Of a DNA stretch of 64,000 nt, positions 23,549-33,105 are shown piece after piece. A model generated the notes under the pieces. It was not told the DNA's origin. It worked only from the letters and a program-made list of their open reading frames with translations, and ran no database searches. Numbering within the stretch: position 1 is the first letter of the stretch; the number at the start of each line of letters is the position of its first letter. Source of the DNA: Colletotrichum lupini (taxonomy: Eukaryota; Ascomycota; Sordariomycetes; Glomerellales; Glomerellaceae); NCBI RefSeq assembly GCF_023278565.1, contig NC_064672.1, positions 7,440,001 through 7,504,000 on the forward strand. The letters are read 5' to 3'. The position numbers were made by a program, and so were the translations under genes.

Positions 23549-24464
23549 TTCAGGGGAAGAGGGAGAGGGGAGAAGGTGTCTCTTTCTTCATGTTGATAAT
23601 TTGGGAAATTATTTTTGTTATTCTGGATCGGGTGTGTGTGGCTTTTATGGAATGGAATGGGACTTGGGGTTCGGCAGAGTCAGGGACGGCATTTGACAAC
23701 ATACCCGGCATCGGTTCGGCGTCACAAATACAGATTTCAAGGCAACTGAGATGTTTTGTACCTTCATTCTGTTTTCTCTGTCTCTATCGAGTGAGCTTCA
23801 GTGGTGGCTGCTGCAGACTTGTGCCGTGTCTGACGTCCGACGTGGGCGTTGCTGATGAGGAATGCTGTGATGCGAAGTATTGGTGAGGGGGGTGTGAAGG
23901 CGTTTGCGTTTCTTGTGTTGCCTTTTGGGGTTAGGTTTAGACGTCAAGGTAGACAAAATGAGTAGAAATCTTTTACCGTACTTCCCTCCTGAACTGATCC
24001 AATGGCCTTTTGTGTTTCAATGATAGTACTGAGTCCAGGTGATGGGGGGAAAGTAAGTAAACGCCACGGTCACGGTCCTCTCTCACTCTTTGCGTCCTGT
24101 TTCCGAGTTGCCGGGTTGCCGGCCGCTTGAGGTCCGGGTGTCTTATGTAAGCTTCCGACGTCGATCGAAGTATAATATTGGAAGGCATGCTCTTTGCCGG
24201 CACACTTGGACACATGGCTATGCCGGTTTCATCCAACATCTCATGACGAACTTGATCAGTGCTCCCATCCATATACTTAGCTCATTCAACTCCCAGTAGG
24301 AGGTTTGTCTTTGGGTAGTAGTACCAAAAGAAGTGGGCCACCAAGAGATTACAACATATGGTCGCATGCTCGACTCGCTTCCGTCACGAACAAGTTCAAA
24401 AAGAATCATTTCATTCCTGCTTCGCCTCAAGATAGTGAAGAAGAACTACCTATCACAAAGCATA
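23549..24464. other. Intergenic region between kinase and oxidoreductase genes
   Basis: About 915 bases holding the 3' end of the kinase gene and the upstream region of the oxidoreductase. The downstream frame is open from about 24,333, but the first part does not look protein-like. Nothing else was seen. Confidence 0.5.
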
Positions 24465-26213
24465 ATGGGCTCCGTCCTCTCCGCCCTCCGCGGCGCAACA
24501 AAAACCGTCGGCGCCGTCGCGAAGCTCCTCCTGGACCTGAACAAGACGTACCAAGCCCTCCTGGCCCGCGTCAACGCCCCGCCGGGCCTGCCGCACGCGA
24601 CCCCTTCGAGCCCGTACTGGCTCGACGACCCGCCGTTCCCGGAGCTGGCGGACGCGCAGTCGCAAAAGCTGCCGTCGGAGGCGGATGTTGTTATCATCGG
24701 GAGCGGGATTACGGGGGCCGCGGTGGCTAGGAGTCTGTATACCGCCGCAGGCGCGTCGGATGGAGAAGAAGGGGAGAAGAAGGGGCCGAGGGTCGTGGTG
24801 CTTGAGGCGAGGAGTTTGTGTGCCGGTGCGACGGGGCGGAATGGGGGACACGTCAAGGCGAGTCCGCACGAGCTGTTTCCGAAGCTGGCAAAGTATTTCG
24901 GTAAAGAGGGCGCGGCGAGGTTGACCAAGTTTGCGCTGCGGACCGCCGAGGCCGTGTTGGAGGTTGGCGGGGAGGCGGGCAGGGAAGTGGCCGAATGCAG
25001 ACGCGTCGAGACGGTGGATTTCTTCCTCGACGATGAGGGGTTCGAGGCCGGGAAGAAGGAGGTGGAGGAGTTGAGGCGGTGGGTGCCCGAGGTCGAGATT
25101 GCGGTGCTGGGGAGGGAGGGGACGAAGGCGAAGTTTGGGGTCGAGGGGGGTCATGTCGCGGGTGGGTTGGTGTATGGCGCCGGCGCGCTGTGGCCGTACC
25201 GGCTTGTTGCGAAGATTTGGAAAGAGTTGGTTGATGAGTTTGGGGGCAGGTTGAGCTTGGAGATGAATACGCCTGTTGAGGAGGTCGTGGTGGATGGCGA
25301 GGGGGGCGGGAGGCCGTATGTTGTTAGGACGGCGAGGGGGGCGATCAGGGCGAGGCATGTTGTTCATGCTACGAATGCGCATGCCGGACAGTTTTTGCCT
25401 GGGTTGAGGGGAAAGATGGCGGGTGTGAAGGCTCATATGACTGCCCAGCGACCCTCGACGACGACACCCTCCGGGCAGAGTACTCAACAAGGAGAAGGAG
25501 GAGGCTTCCAGTGGCCGGATAACAGCCATACTGGAAGCAAATCATGGAGCATCATCTACGGCAACGGCGCCTTCGACTACGTCACGCAGCGGCCTAACGG
25601 GGACGTGATGCTCGGTGGCGGGTTCGCTCGGAGCGCGGGCGAGGGGGTGGACATGGTTGGCGTGTACGACGATTCCGGGACGGACGGGATGACGATTGCG
25701 CATGTGTCTGGGATCATGAGCGCCGTGTTTGGGACGCGGTGGAGGGGCGATGTGGTGAGGGTTTGGAGTGGTGTTTTGGGTGTTACGGGGGATATGGCGC
25801 CTTTTGTTGGGCGGGTTCCCGCGAGTGTTGCGGGGGTCAAGGGAAAGATTAGTTCGTCTGGTTCTTCTTCGTTTACGTCTGTATCTTCTTGGTTTGGTTT
25901 GAAGAAGGAGAGGGAAAATGTCAAGGTGAAGAAGGTTGAGAAGACGGTTGATGAGATGGAGGAGGAACAGCCGTGGATGGGGGCCGAGGCTGGACAGTGG
26001 GTTAGTGCTGGGTATTGTGGTGATGGTATGGTCTGGGCTTGGCTTTGCGGGTCCGCGTTGGGGGTCATGGTTGCGGGCAAGGAGGATATTGTGCTGGAGA
26101 AGGGGGTTGGATTCCCTGGTGGTAGGTTGGCGGAGTGGTTTCCCAAGGAGCTGTTGCTTACGGAGGCGAGGTTAAGGAAGGCTGATCTGAGTAATTTGGC
26201 GGATGAGATATAA
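24465..26213 (+). CDS. FAD-dependent oxidoreductase (D-amino-acid-oxidase-like fold)
   Basis: The chosen start is the ATG at 24465 (MGSVLSALRG). An in-frame ATG at 24333 would add 44 residues that look like leader sequence. The product is 582 residues, single exon. A dinucleotide-binding motif lies near residues 74-92 (ADVVIIGSGITGAAVARSL), followed by the acidic strand end VVVLEA and the FAD-contacting ATGRNGGHVKASPHELF. The second nucleotide-binding half appears around ARHVVHATNAHAGQFLPGL, and a C-terminal FAD block around VSAGYCGDGMVWAWLCGSA. This is the DAO superfamily, which oxidises amine substrates with FAD. Fungal members of this PGLP...SYWL...PFPEL type are common, but their substrates are generally not known. 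A Ser-rich, charged insertion (about 463-500) interrupts the fold. No signal peptide or peroxisomal C-terminal tripeptide is seen, so a cytosolic location is inferred. Confidence 0.88.
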   Translation: MGSVLSALRGATKTVGAVAKLLLDLNKTYQALLARVNAPPGLPHATPSSPYWLDDPPFPELADAQSQKLPSEADVVIIGSGITGAAVARSLYTAAGASDGEEGEKKGPRVVVLEARSLCAGATGRNGGHVKASPHELFPKLAKYFGKEGAARLTKFALRTAEAVLEVGGEAGREVAECRRVETVDFFLDDEGFEAGKKEVEELRRWVPEVEIAVLGREGTKAKFGVEGGHVAGGLVYGAGALWPYRLVAKIWKELVDEFGGRLSLEMNTPVEEVVVDGEGGGRPYVVRTARGAIRARHVVHATNAHAGQFLPGLRGKMAGVKAHMTAQRPSTTTPSGQSTQQGEGGGFQWPDNSHTGSKSWSIIYGNGAFDYVTQRPNGDVMLGGGFARSAGEGVDMVGVYDDSGTDGMTIAHVSGIMSAVFGTRWRGDVVRVWSGVLGVTGDMAPFVGRVPASVAGVKGKISSSGSSSFTSVSSWFGLKKERENVKVKKVEKTVDEMEEEQPWMGAEAGQWVSAGYCGDGMVWAWLCGSALGVMVAGKEDIVLEKGVGFPGGRLAEWFPKELLLTEARLRKADLSNLADEI

Positions 26214-26311
26214 TGTGATGTATAGTAATGACAGATGGTTGCGGTTAAGAATATGGTCAATCTTAACGTTTTCTCCACCTATTGAACACTATAAAGGCCA
26301 CTACGGTCCAT

Positions 26312-26460
26312 AAAAAAAGTGACAAAAGGGAGACTCGAACTGGCAAAATGGCAGACTATAGTGCCTCTGCAAGACGCTGGGTGCAGAGGGCTTAGATAGA
26401 TTTCAGTTTGCGATCTATGGACGAAGACGTCACACGCTAGACCACTTGGCCAGAGTGTAG
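26312..26460 (-). ncRNA. tRNA-like RNA polymerase III unit (SINE, tRNA pseudogene or unusual intron-bearing tRNA)
   Basis: Read on the minus strand, this has the internal control elements of a Pol III gene. An A box (TGGCCAAGTGG, 26452-26442) matches Leu/Ser-type tRNA D arms, and a B box (GTTCGAGTC, 26340-26332) matches GWTCRANNC. A run of seven T lies at 26318-26312, right where a terminator would be. The A-to-B distance is about 120 bp, too long for an ordinary tRNA. Between them are two good hairpins: eight base pairs (26364-26371 with 26382-26389) and six base pairs (26396-26401 with 26413-26418). The acceptor and T stems do not pair well, so I do not assign an anticodon. It is either a diverged tRNA, a tRNA-derived SINE, or another small Pol III RNA. 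Confidence 0.5.
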
Positions 26461-26799
26461 TGGCTCGCCCACCCCGACAGACAATCTAACTTTGCTCAGC
26501 TATAGAGGAACTGTGGGCTGTGGTATCAAGGTTGCCTCCAACCTTGATGAATTGCTTGGTGGTGCAGCGTTGGCTAGTAGCAAGCTCATGTTACCTTGAC
26601 ATCCTGTATAAAAGGTAACTGTTCGTCAAGCTGTCTCAAACTATCCTGGAAGCCACACTCAACCTTATGGTACAGGCTCTTTCTCTGGTTTTTACTATCA
26701 TACAAAGTCCCTGAGCTCATGCAAGACTGCGATCAAGAGTCTCCTGACTGTATTTGAAGGAAAACCATCAGTACCGCCGCGTATCTACACTCACGTTAG
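26461..26799. other. Intergenic region upstream of the Pol III-like unit
   Basis: About 340 bases between the tRNA-like unit and the stop codon of the DUF6594-type gene. No coding frame, repeat or further RNA signature was recognised. Confidence 0.4.
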
Positions 26800-27796
26800 T
26801 CATGGAACTTGTATTGGGAGGCAGAGAGCATCGTACGCTGCAGTTGCACCCAGTGCTTCGAAAGGTTTCGCCACCATGGCTAGGGAAAGAACGAGGAGGA
26901 AGACGAAGATGAAGACCGTGATGACTGCGAGTTTAGCCTTCATTTCCGTCAACGCCTGAAGAATCCATATAGGCGTGATGAGCATCAGAACGCCAATGGC
27001 AATAATAACTGCCGAGGCGAAGCTGTCAATTCGTTTGTCGGAGTAATAAGTGACATCTCCCTGATCGTAACTCTCGGCCTCGTCCTCCTTATACTTCCAT
27101 AAGGAGAGTGTCCGCAGGCGAAGAGATCCATCGATCACTTGTCGTAAGGGTGTCTTTTCTTTTTGAGCTAGTGCTACAACGTCATTCTTATCTCTCAAGT
27201 ACTTCTGCTCCTGTTCTGCAATGGCACTATTATCGTGATTTGAATGCCAATTAAGAAGACTCTTGATGTCCCTTCGAGGCGCGATGGAAAGCTGTCGCAG
27301 GGTATTTTGCTGGATGAGGAATGCATCTGTGTATCGTCAGGGAAGAGTCAAGTCTCGCTTTCACGGGATGCAGCATACTGTATCTCCCCAGCTTTTTCGA
27401 GATTGCCCTGACCAAATCCGAACGTTCTTTCAAGTCTTCTCTCAAAGTACCATTATTGAAATCATCTGCAGATTTCTTACTGAAACAGCTGTCGAAAGCA
27501 TCGAGCTCTTCTTCGAGGACCGAGACTTCATCCTGTAGCGCCAACGATACCCGAACATTGAGGGTATCAAATCTACGTAGGAGGAAGAAGTTATCCTCTG
27601 ACGACAAGAATCTAGAGTATCCTTTATAACCAATGTACTTCCACGGTTTTTCTTTGACATCATCTTCAGTTGGTGTCTCTTTGGCTTCCTCGCTTTCAGC
27701 TCCAAGGTGCGTATGTTGGGACGAAGACATCGATCCCTCGGGGTCGCAATCGCTTGACAGGTGGGAAGACGTCATTGGATTGGTTATGTTTGACAT
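26800..27796 (-). CDS. DUF6594-type fungal membrane protein, two exons
   Basis: Model: exons 27796-27379 and 27326-26800, giving 314 residues. The intron begins GTATGC after codon base TACA and ends ACACAG, with a CTGAC branch-like site 10 bases before the acceptor. Splicing yields the continuous family-like segment LGRYNAFLIQQNTLRQL. The N-terminal 50 residues are Ser/Glu-rich. Then comes GYSRFLSSEDNFFLLRRF, the usual start of the domain, a charged helical region with ALQDEVSVLEEELDAFD, and two hydrophobic C-terminal helices (SAVIIAIGVLMLITPIWIL and AVITVFIFVFLLVLSLAMV). Family members are widespread and often numerous in filamentous ascomycetes, with unknown function. Coiled-coil plus C-terminal helices suggests a membrane-anchored, outward-projecting protein; that is inference. 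Confidence 0.82.
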
Positions 27797-28047
27797 CTGC
27801 TCATGAAAGGCGTAAATTCCATCGGTGTATCAGCGTAGTCTGCATTTAATAGATGGCGAAGCAGATGGGTTGGTCTTAAGGCCCCAAGCGCACTTGGGTA
27901 ATCAGGCGTCCAGTCGTGGTCGCCCTTTTGCCACCACAAATCTGCCTCGCGAGGATGCACAAGTGATTGGATGCATTTAGAAACACTCCGGAGTTCGCCG
28001 TGACATAGCCTCTCTAGGGCATTCTTCTTGAGCGCTCTGAATATCAT
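27784..28047 (-). CDS. Possible small ORF upstream of the DUF6594-type gene (87 residues)
   Basis: A minus-strand frame from the ATG at 28045-28047 encodes 87 residues and overlaps the first codons of the downstream gene by 13 bases in another frame. The composition is protein-like (LVHPREADLWWQKGDHDWTPDYPS), but no family is recognised. It might be an upstream ORF, a missed exon or chance. Confidence 0.25.
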   Translation of the reverse strand: MIFRALKKNALERLCHGELRSVSKCIQSLVHPREADLWWQKGDHDWTPDYPSALGALRPTHLLRHLLNADYADTPMEFTPFMSRCQT

Positions 28048-28248
28048 TGGTAGAACCTCGCTCACCCCTCAATCGACGATTGAAGGCCTCCAACTTATAC
28101 AAGGCGAATCCATCCCTCGGTTGAGGGTTATCTTTGGAGTTTGATTATTGCCTTCATCAACTTCCCTCATCATTATCAACACAAATCTCTCATTCGATTT
28201 TTTGAAGCAACCATTTTCCCCAACATCTACGTTCACTCAGTGCACACG

Positions 28249-30008
28249 ATGAGACCTCCCGAGGACATCGTGCGGTTTTCTTCGGAAGCATCCCATACCG
28301 CCGGCCATACCAAAAAAGCGGTATCAAAGGTCGAAGTATCCTTCGAAGGTATACGAGGAGTTTCGACGCTATCGGTTTCCTCTGAAGGATACTGCATCCT
28401 GCCTTCAACTTTGGAAGGATCCCGAAATGTTGCTGGAAACGTACGACGCAATAATACTGGCTCAGCAAGAGCACTACCACCACCCACCGTGCAACCAACC
28501 ACGGCAGCGTCTTTGCAACTCCGCCCAGTCAGTGAAAGGGCCTCGGACTCTAGAAAGATTGGCGGTGATGGTGACAGCGACTCGAACTCTGACTACGACT
28601 CAGACTCGGACTCAGGCCCGACAGCCGGCCATGGCCGCGGCCGTTCAACGAAGCGTATACGACGCGAAAGACTAACTCCAAGCAGGTACAAGGCGTTTGT
28701 CGCAAATGAAAATCGGATCAAGCGCGAGGCTCGCGAAAGAGAGAAGGCGATACAATGAAGATGATTCGAGAGCTGCACCAAATTTCAGACAAATGAGATT
28801 ACAAAAGCTTTTGCTGCTCGGGCATTCTTCGCAAGGAGAATCGGTAAGAGGGACATGGGAGAAGAAGCCGTCTATTGTCACAGTATGAAGGCATGAAGAG
28901 ACGTGACATAGAGATAATTCTCCTCTCCATGAACATAAGCAGCGGACAACATGGCGCAAGCAGTGAAGTTTTACGGAGATTTCCTGATCACTATGACAAG
29001 ATGACGCGGAAGTTCCGAAAGGAAAATCGTATCCGGGAATGGGACACTGAATTGCGAGATCGCTTTTTTCCCGACGCGTCTTCACACCACCAAACCCATC
29101 GTTCATCATTCGCAATTCTGGAAGATATCATTCCACTTGTCGAAGAAAACGTCTTGAGAAGGCTCTCACAGGCTGAGGGTCTCCTTCCCGGCCTCGCTAC
29201 AACTGGCGAGAAGTACGAAAACATCGCAGACATCATCGAGTCTCTCATGGACACTGGCCGTCTGGATGCAAGTATCCAAGAGAATCATGAGGTTTCTTTT
29301 GCGATCTTATATCAAGCGGCGTCCACTCTCCTCAAGTATCCATCGAACGCCATCGCCCATTTGGATGGGGTTCCTTCCCTGATCAGTTCATTGATTGATA
29401 GCTACATGGCCAGGATGAACGATCAACTGGCCGTCGATCTTGGTAGGAAACACGGAGTTGTCTTTCAGCACATACCGGAACTAGAAACAAGTGAAGGGCA
29501 CGAATCATTTCCCAATTGGCTAAGAAGATCCCGCGATGACAGTCCTCTTTCATCAGAGTACGTTGACTGGGTTCTTTCCGGATGTAAGCCGGAGGAGACC
29601 TATCAGTGCTGCAGGCGTTGGGAAGAAAGCCGACAGGATCGACGCGGGTTCAGGAAGGAATTCATCTTCAGGCTGACCGATGTTCCTCATATGGAAGTTA
29701 TTTCTGCGGTTCTCTTCAAGGAAAGTCATCCAATCAAAATCGAAGACATGTCGGAATCCGATGTCGAGAACATGGGATGGTTCCCATCATCACCCGGGAA
29801 AAAGCACAGCCCCAGTCGAAGTCATGGAAATAAGCCTGAGAATTACTACTGGCGCTACGAGATGTCGAAGATGTACCCGGTGGGTACCAGAATAGGGGAG
29901 AATGTGACTTTCCGTGTGTCTATGGATGACGAGGTTTTGGGAATTTTCTTGCCGAAGGGGGGGTGGCTTGGCTGGGAAGATATTTCCGAGAATTCTTCGA
30001 GCAGTTGA
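28249..30008 (+). CDS. Unknown fungal protein, three-exon model
   Basis: Model: exons 28249-28685, 28789-28843 and 28884-30008, giving 538 residues. The second intron is well supported (GTAAGAG donor, TGTCACAG acceptor, 40 bases). The first (GTACAAGG to AATTTCAG) is less certain and was chosen because it is the only GT donor that joins the frames before the stop at 28756-28758. The N-terminal third is Ser/Asp-rich with an acidic DSDSNSDYDSDSDSG tract and a basic GRGRSTKRIRRERL patch, suggesting a nuclear protein. The C-terminal two thirds look globular, with conserved-looking stretches such as SSEYVDWVLSGCKPEETYQ and an end rich in Gly/Trp (LPKGGWLGWEDIS). No domain is recognised. The third exon alone is a clean frame of about 375 residues, so a coding gene here is likely even if the 5' part is wrong. 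Confidence 0.65.
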
Positions 30009-31460
30009 GATGAATGTGGCTTCTTCAAGGTTATCCGGTGCTGTGTCTTCTATTTCTAACTATAGTTATAAAACCATACTACACTCTACTTCGAGAAAAC
30101 TAAATTGACACGAGCTATTTCGGCGTTGCTTCGATTTTGCTAGTCGGACTAGATTAGAAGGTTGACATGATTCACAAAGCCAAGTTGAGGCTCTTGAAGC
30201 TCAACTAGCTACTTTCCACTCCCGAGGATGCAGTAAGTTATCGACAGAATTCCGACGTCGTCTCTTTTTCCTGTGGGTACTTGTCAAAACTTTCGAGTCC
30301 TGTGGTTATATGCGCGAGAAATGAGTTCCATCAGCTGTCAACCCATCCGAACGAAGCCCGCCGCTGCTTCGAATCGTCTTCACACTCCACGCAAGTCGCC
30401 CACGATCGACAGCATCCGCAACTGGTACAAGCATCCGGCTCATACTCACAAAAAGCCAGTAGAGGGGCAATGATCACCGGGGTTTACCCAATGAGAAGGC
30501 TCGGTTCACTATGTAGGTGGTTAGGTACTGAAGGGGATACGCAGTCGATTTAGAGATCATGTATTACGGTCTCTTCTCCCACTCGGAGTTGACCTGGTTG
30601 CCGATGTTCAGGAGGTTCTCCTTCGTCAGGATACCCAGGTCGTTGACCTCCTCATAGGAAGAGGTTAGCGGAACGTCCTTCATGAAGCTGTGGACAAACT
30701 TGTCAGCCACCTCGGGGAGGATGTATGAACACTTGTCAAACAAGACCTCATAGATACGACCATGATGCCACCTCCAGATCGTCAGCACCCGCAACTTAGA
30801 GGTATGTATTCGCGAGTGTACAAGCATACAGGGGCAGGAGTCCCCAAGGCCCACTTTCGACCGCCTAAACCTGGAAGCTCACGCGACGTTGCCGAACCGT
30901 GGAGCTCCTCCCGGGGGGTGTTACCTTAGGTACTTAGGTTGTGTGGTTGTTCAGCTTTCGGGGTCCGCCCACCCTGCTGCGGGGTAGCTAAAGACAATGT
31001 GACAATGACGTCCCCAGTAAAGGCAAAGCTTCCCGTTCGAAAATTCCCCCCCTCCTTCCGTCCCCCTCCGCTGGCGTCCGCATCGTGGGTCCTCCTTCAA
31101 CATGCAAGAAGCAATAGCGCCCTTCATTCGGCGTTTGAATCACCTCATTCCCAGACTGGAGTCTTTAGCCCAATTTTTTTTCTCTGCTTCATCGGCCCGG
31201 TCGCCCTTTTCAAATCCCGCGGGAAACTGCATTGTTATCTCAAACCCTCTAATACACCGCTTCAGCTGAACTGACTCACAGTACACGGTATCCATACAGC
31301 TCGGATACCATCGCTTCAAGCATTCTCGCTGGATCTAATCCATTAAGGACTCTACACCGAGCATCCAACGCCCAAACCTCACCACTTACAACCATCGCCA
31401 TCACCAACATCACCATCCTCACACCACCACCCAAATCACACCCCCATACAAACCGCCAAA
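30009..31460. other. Intergenic region upstream of the nitrilase gene
   Basis: About 1.45 kb. It contains a short minus-strand ORF (listed separately), a TAGGTAC-type motif cluster near 30,918-30,940, and a CA/CAC-rich leader from about 31,370 to the nitrilase start, typical of fungal 5' untranslated sequence. Nothing else was seen. Confidence 0.45.
30564..30827 (-). CDS. Short ORF, possible gene remnant (87 residues)
   Basis: The minus strand from the ATG at 30825-30827 encodes 87 residues. The C-terminal half has a convincing protein-like pattern (ILPEVADKFVHSFMKDV, NLLNIGNQVNSEWEKRP) while the first 25 residues look random. It may be the last exon of a degraded gene. No family is recognised. 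Confidence 0.25.
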   Translation of the reverse strand: MLVHSRIHTSKLRVLTIWRWHHGRIYEVLFDKCSYILPEVADKFVHSFMKDVPLTSSYEEVNDLGILTKENLLNIGNQVNSEWEKRP

Positions 31461-32777
31461 ATGCCTCCAATCCGCCTCGCAACAGCATCCCCCGCAACCG
31501 CCCAAACAACATCCCAAACCCTCTCCGACATCTCCACCCTCGCCTCCCGCGCGTCCTCCTCCGGCGCAGACCTCCTCCTCCTCCCCGAAGCCTACCTGGG
31601 CGCAGGCTACCCCCGCGGCGCCTCCTTCGGCTCCAAAATCGGCTCCCGCGCCCCCGAGGGCCGCGACGAGTTCCTCGCCTACTTCAACGCCGCCGTCGAC
31701 CTCGGCGACACCGTCGGCGACGCGGGCGCCGGCGGCGGCGACAAGTGGGTCAAGAAACAGCTCCCCGCGCAGCATGCCGCCGGTGCCAAAGTCGAGAGGG
31801 GCGACGGCTCGAGAGAGGAGCTGGAGAAGATTGCCGCGCAGACGGGCGTTTTTCTGGTTATCGGGTGCATTGAGCGCGCCGGCGGGAGCTTGTACTGCTC
31901 CGTCGTCTACGTCTGTCCCAAGCTGGGTATGATTGGGAAGAGACGCAAAGTGATGCCCGTAGGTTCCCCTCCCCCCTATCCCTCTTCTCTTCGACATAGT
32001 ACTGTCGTGACTGACACCATCCAAAAGACCGCAACAGAACGCCTCATCTGGGCCCAAGGCTCCCCCGCGACCCTCCGCGCCGTCTCCACCACAATCAAGG
32101 GCGTCCGCATCAACCTCGCCGCCGCAATCTGCTGGGAGAGCTACATGCCCCTCCTCCGGCAGTCCCTCTACGCCCAAAACATCAACCTCTACCTCGCCCC
32201 CACCGCAGACGGCCGCGACACCTGGCTCCCCCTCATGCGCACCGTCGCCTGCGAGGGCCGCTGCTTCGTCGTCTCGTCCAACATGGCCGCCAGGCCCCTG
32301 ACCACCACCTCGTCATCACCAGCAACGACCACGACGACGGCGGCGGCGGCGGCGGCGGCAGCATCAGACAACGACAGCGGCATCGAAGACGCCCCAGACG
32401 CCCAAATCTACCCCCCTCGCGCCCGCCGCAACTCGTGCCTCACAGAAGACGGCAACGAAATCGCCCTTCCCGGCGCCAGCAACGGTACCAGCACAAACGG
32501 CACAAACAAGACAACAACAAAGGTCACGGCCTCGACGAAACCGGCCCTCGAATCCAAAGACTGGGTCTCCCGCGGCGGGTCCTCCATCGTCGGCCCCTTT
32601 GGCGACGTCCTCGCCGGACCGCAGTGGGAGGACGACGAGGGCATCATCTACGCCGACGTCGACTTTGAAGACTGCATTCGCGGTCGCTTGGACATTGACG
32701 TCGGGGGAAGCTACTCGCGCAACGACTCCTTCAAGTTTTCCGTCGAGGGCCTGGACCTGGATCCCCTGCCGTATTAA
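31461..32777 (+). CDS. Nitrilase (carbon-nitrogen hydrolase superfamily)
   Basis: Model: exons 31461-31958 and 32028-32777, 415 residues. The catalytic triad is visible: Glu in LLLPEAYLGAGYP, Lys in GKRRKVMPT and the nucleophile Cys in AAAICWESYMP. The intron (GTAGGT to CCAAAAG, 69 bases) is divisible by three and stop-free, so the unspliced frame reads through. Removing it restores KVMPTATERLIW, the usual nitrilase sequence after the catalytic Lys. The family hydrolyses organic nitriles to carboxylic acids plus ammonia; in fungi, members act on aromatic or aliphatic nitriles, including plant-derived ones. The substrate cannot be read here. An Ala/Ser/Thr-rich, variable insertion (about residues 257-345) interrupts the C-terminal half, coded partly by GGC repeats. 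The start context is good (CCAAAATGC). No signal peptide is seen; cytosolic. Confidence 0.92.
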   Translation: MPPIRLATASPATAQTTSQTLSDISTLASRASSSGADLLLLPEAYLGAGYPRGASFGSKIGSRAPEGRDEFLAYFNAAVDLGDTVGDAGAGGGDKWVKKQLPAQHAAGAKVERGDGSREELEKIAAQTGVFLVIGCIERAGGSLYCSVVYVCPKLGMIGKRRKVMPVGSPPPYPSSLRHSTVVTDTIQKTATERLIWAQGSPATLRAVSTTIKGVRINLAAAICWESYMPLLRQSLYAQNINLYLAPTADGRDTWLPLMRTVACEGRCFVVSSNMAARPLTTTSSSPATTTTTAAAAAAAASDNDSGIEDAPDAQIYPPRARRNSCLTEDGNEIALPGASNGTSTNGTNKTTTKVTASTKPALESKDWVSRGGSSIVGPFGDVLAGPQWEDDEGIIYADVDFEDCIRGRLDIDVGGSYSRNDSFKFSVEGLDLDPLPY

Positions 32778-33105
32778 AACAATGCTGTCGAGTGGGTAGT
32801 CCGGCTGTAAGTACTTATCAAGACTGGCATATAAGTAATCACCAAACTTGATAATTGGGTAATCAATGGCAAAAACCAAGAAAGTACGATAATCAGACCT
32901 CGTTCGTAATGCATGTATTCCCGTCAATGCTCAACTCACGGCTAGCTGGCTGCGTATGAGCCCCGTGAGGGTAATATCCATGAAACCGCCCCCAATCCCA
33001 AGTACCGAACCATCCCAGCCCCCCTCCCATGATGCCAGCCAAACACCCAAGCCCCAGACTCATTGATGCGAGAAAATGGTCGTGAATAGTGATGGAATAT
33101 TGTAT
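32778..33105. other. Convergent intergenic region
   Basis: About 330 bases between convergent stop codons of the nitrilase and the Ser-rich protein. No further feature was seen. Confidence 0.4.
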
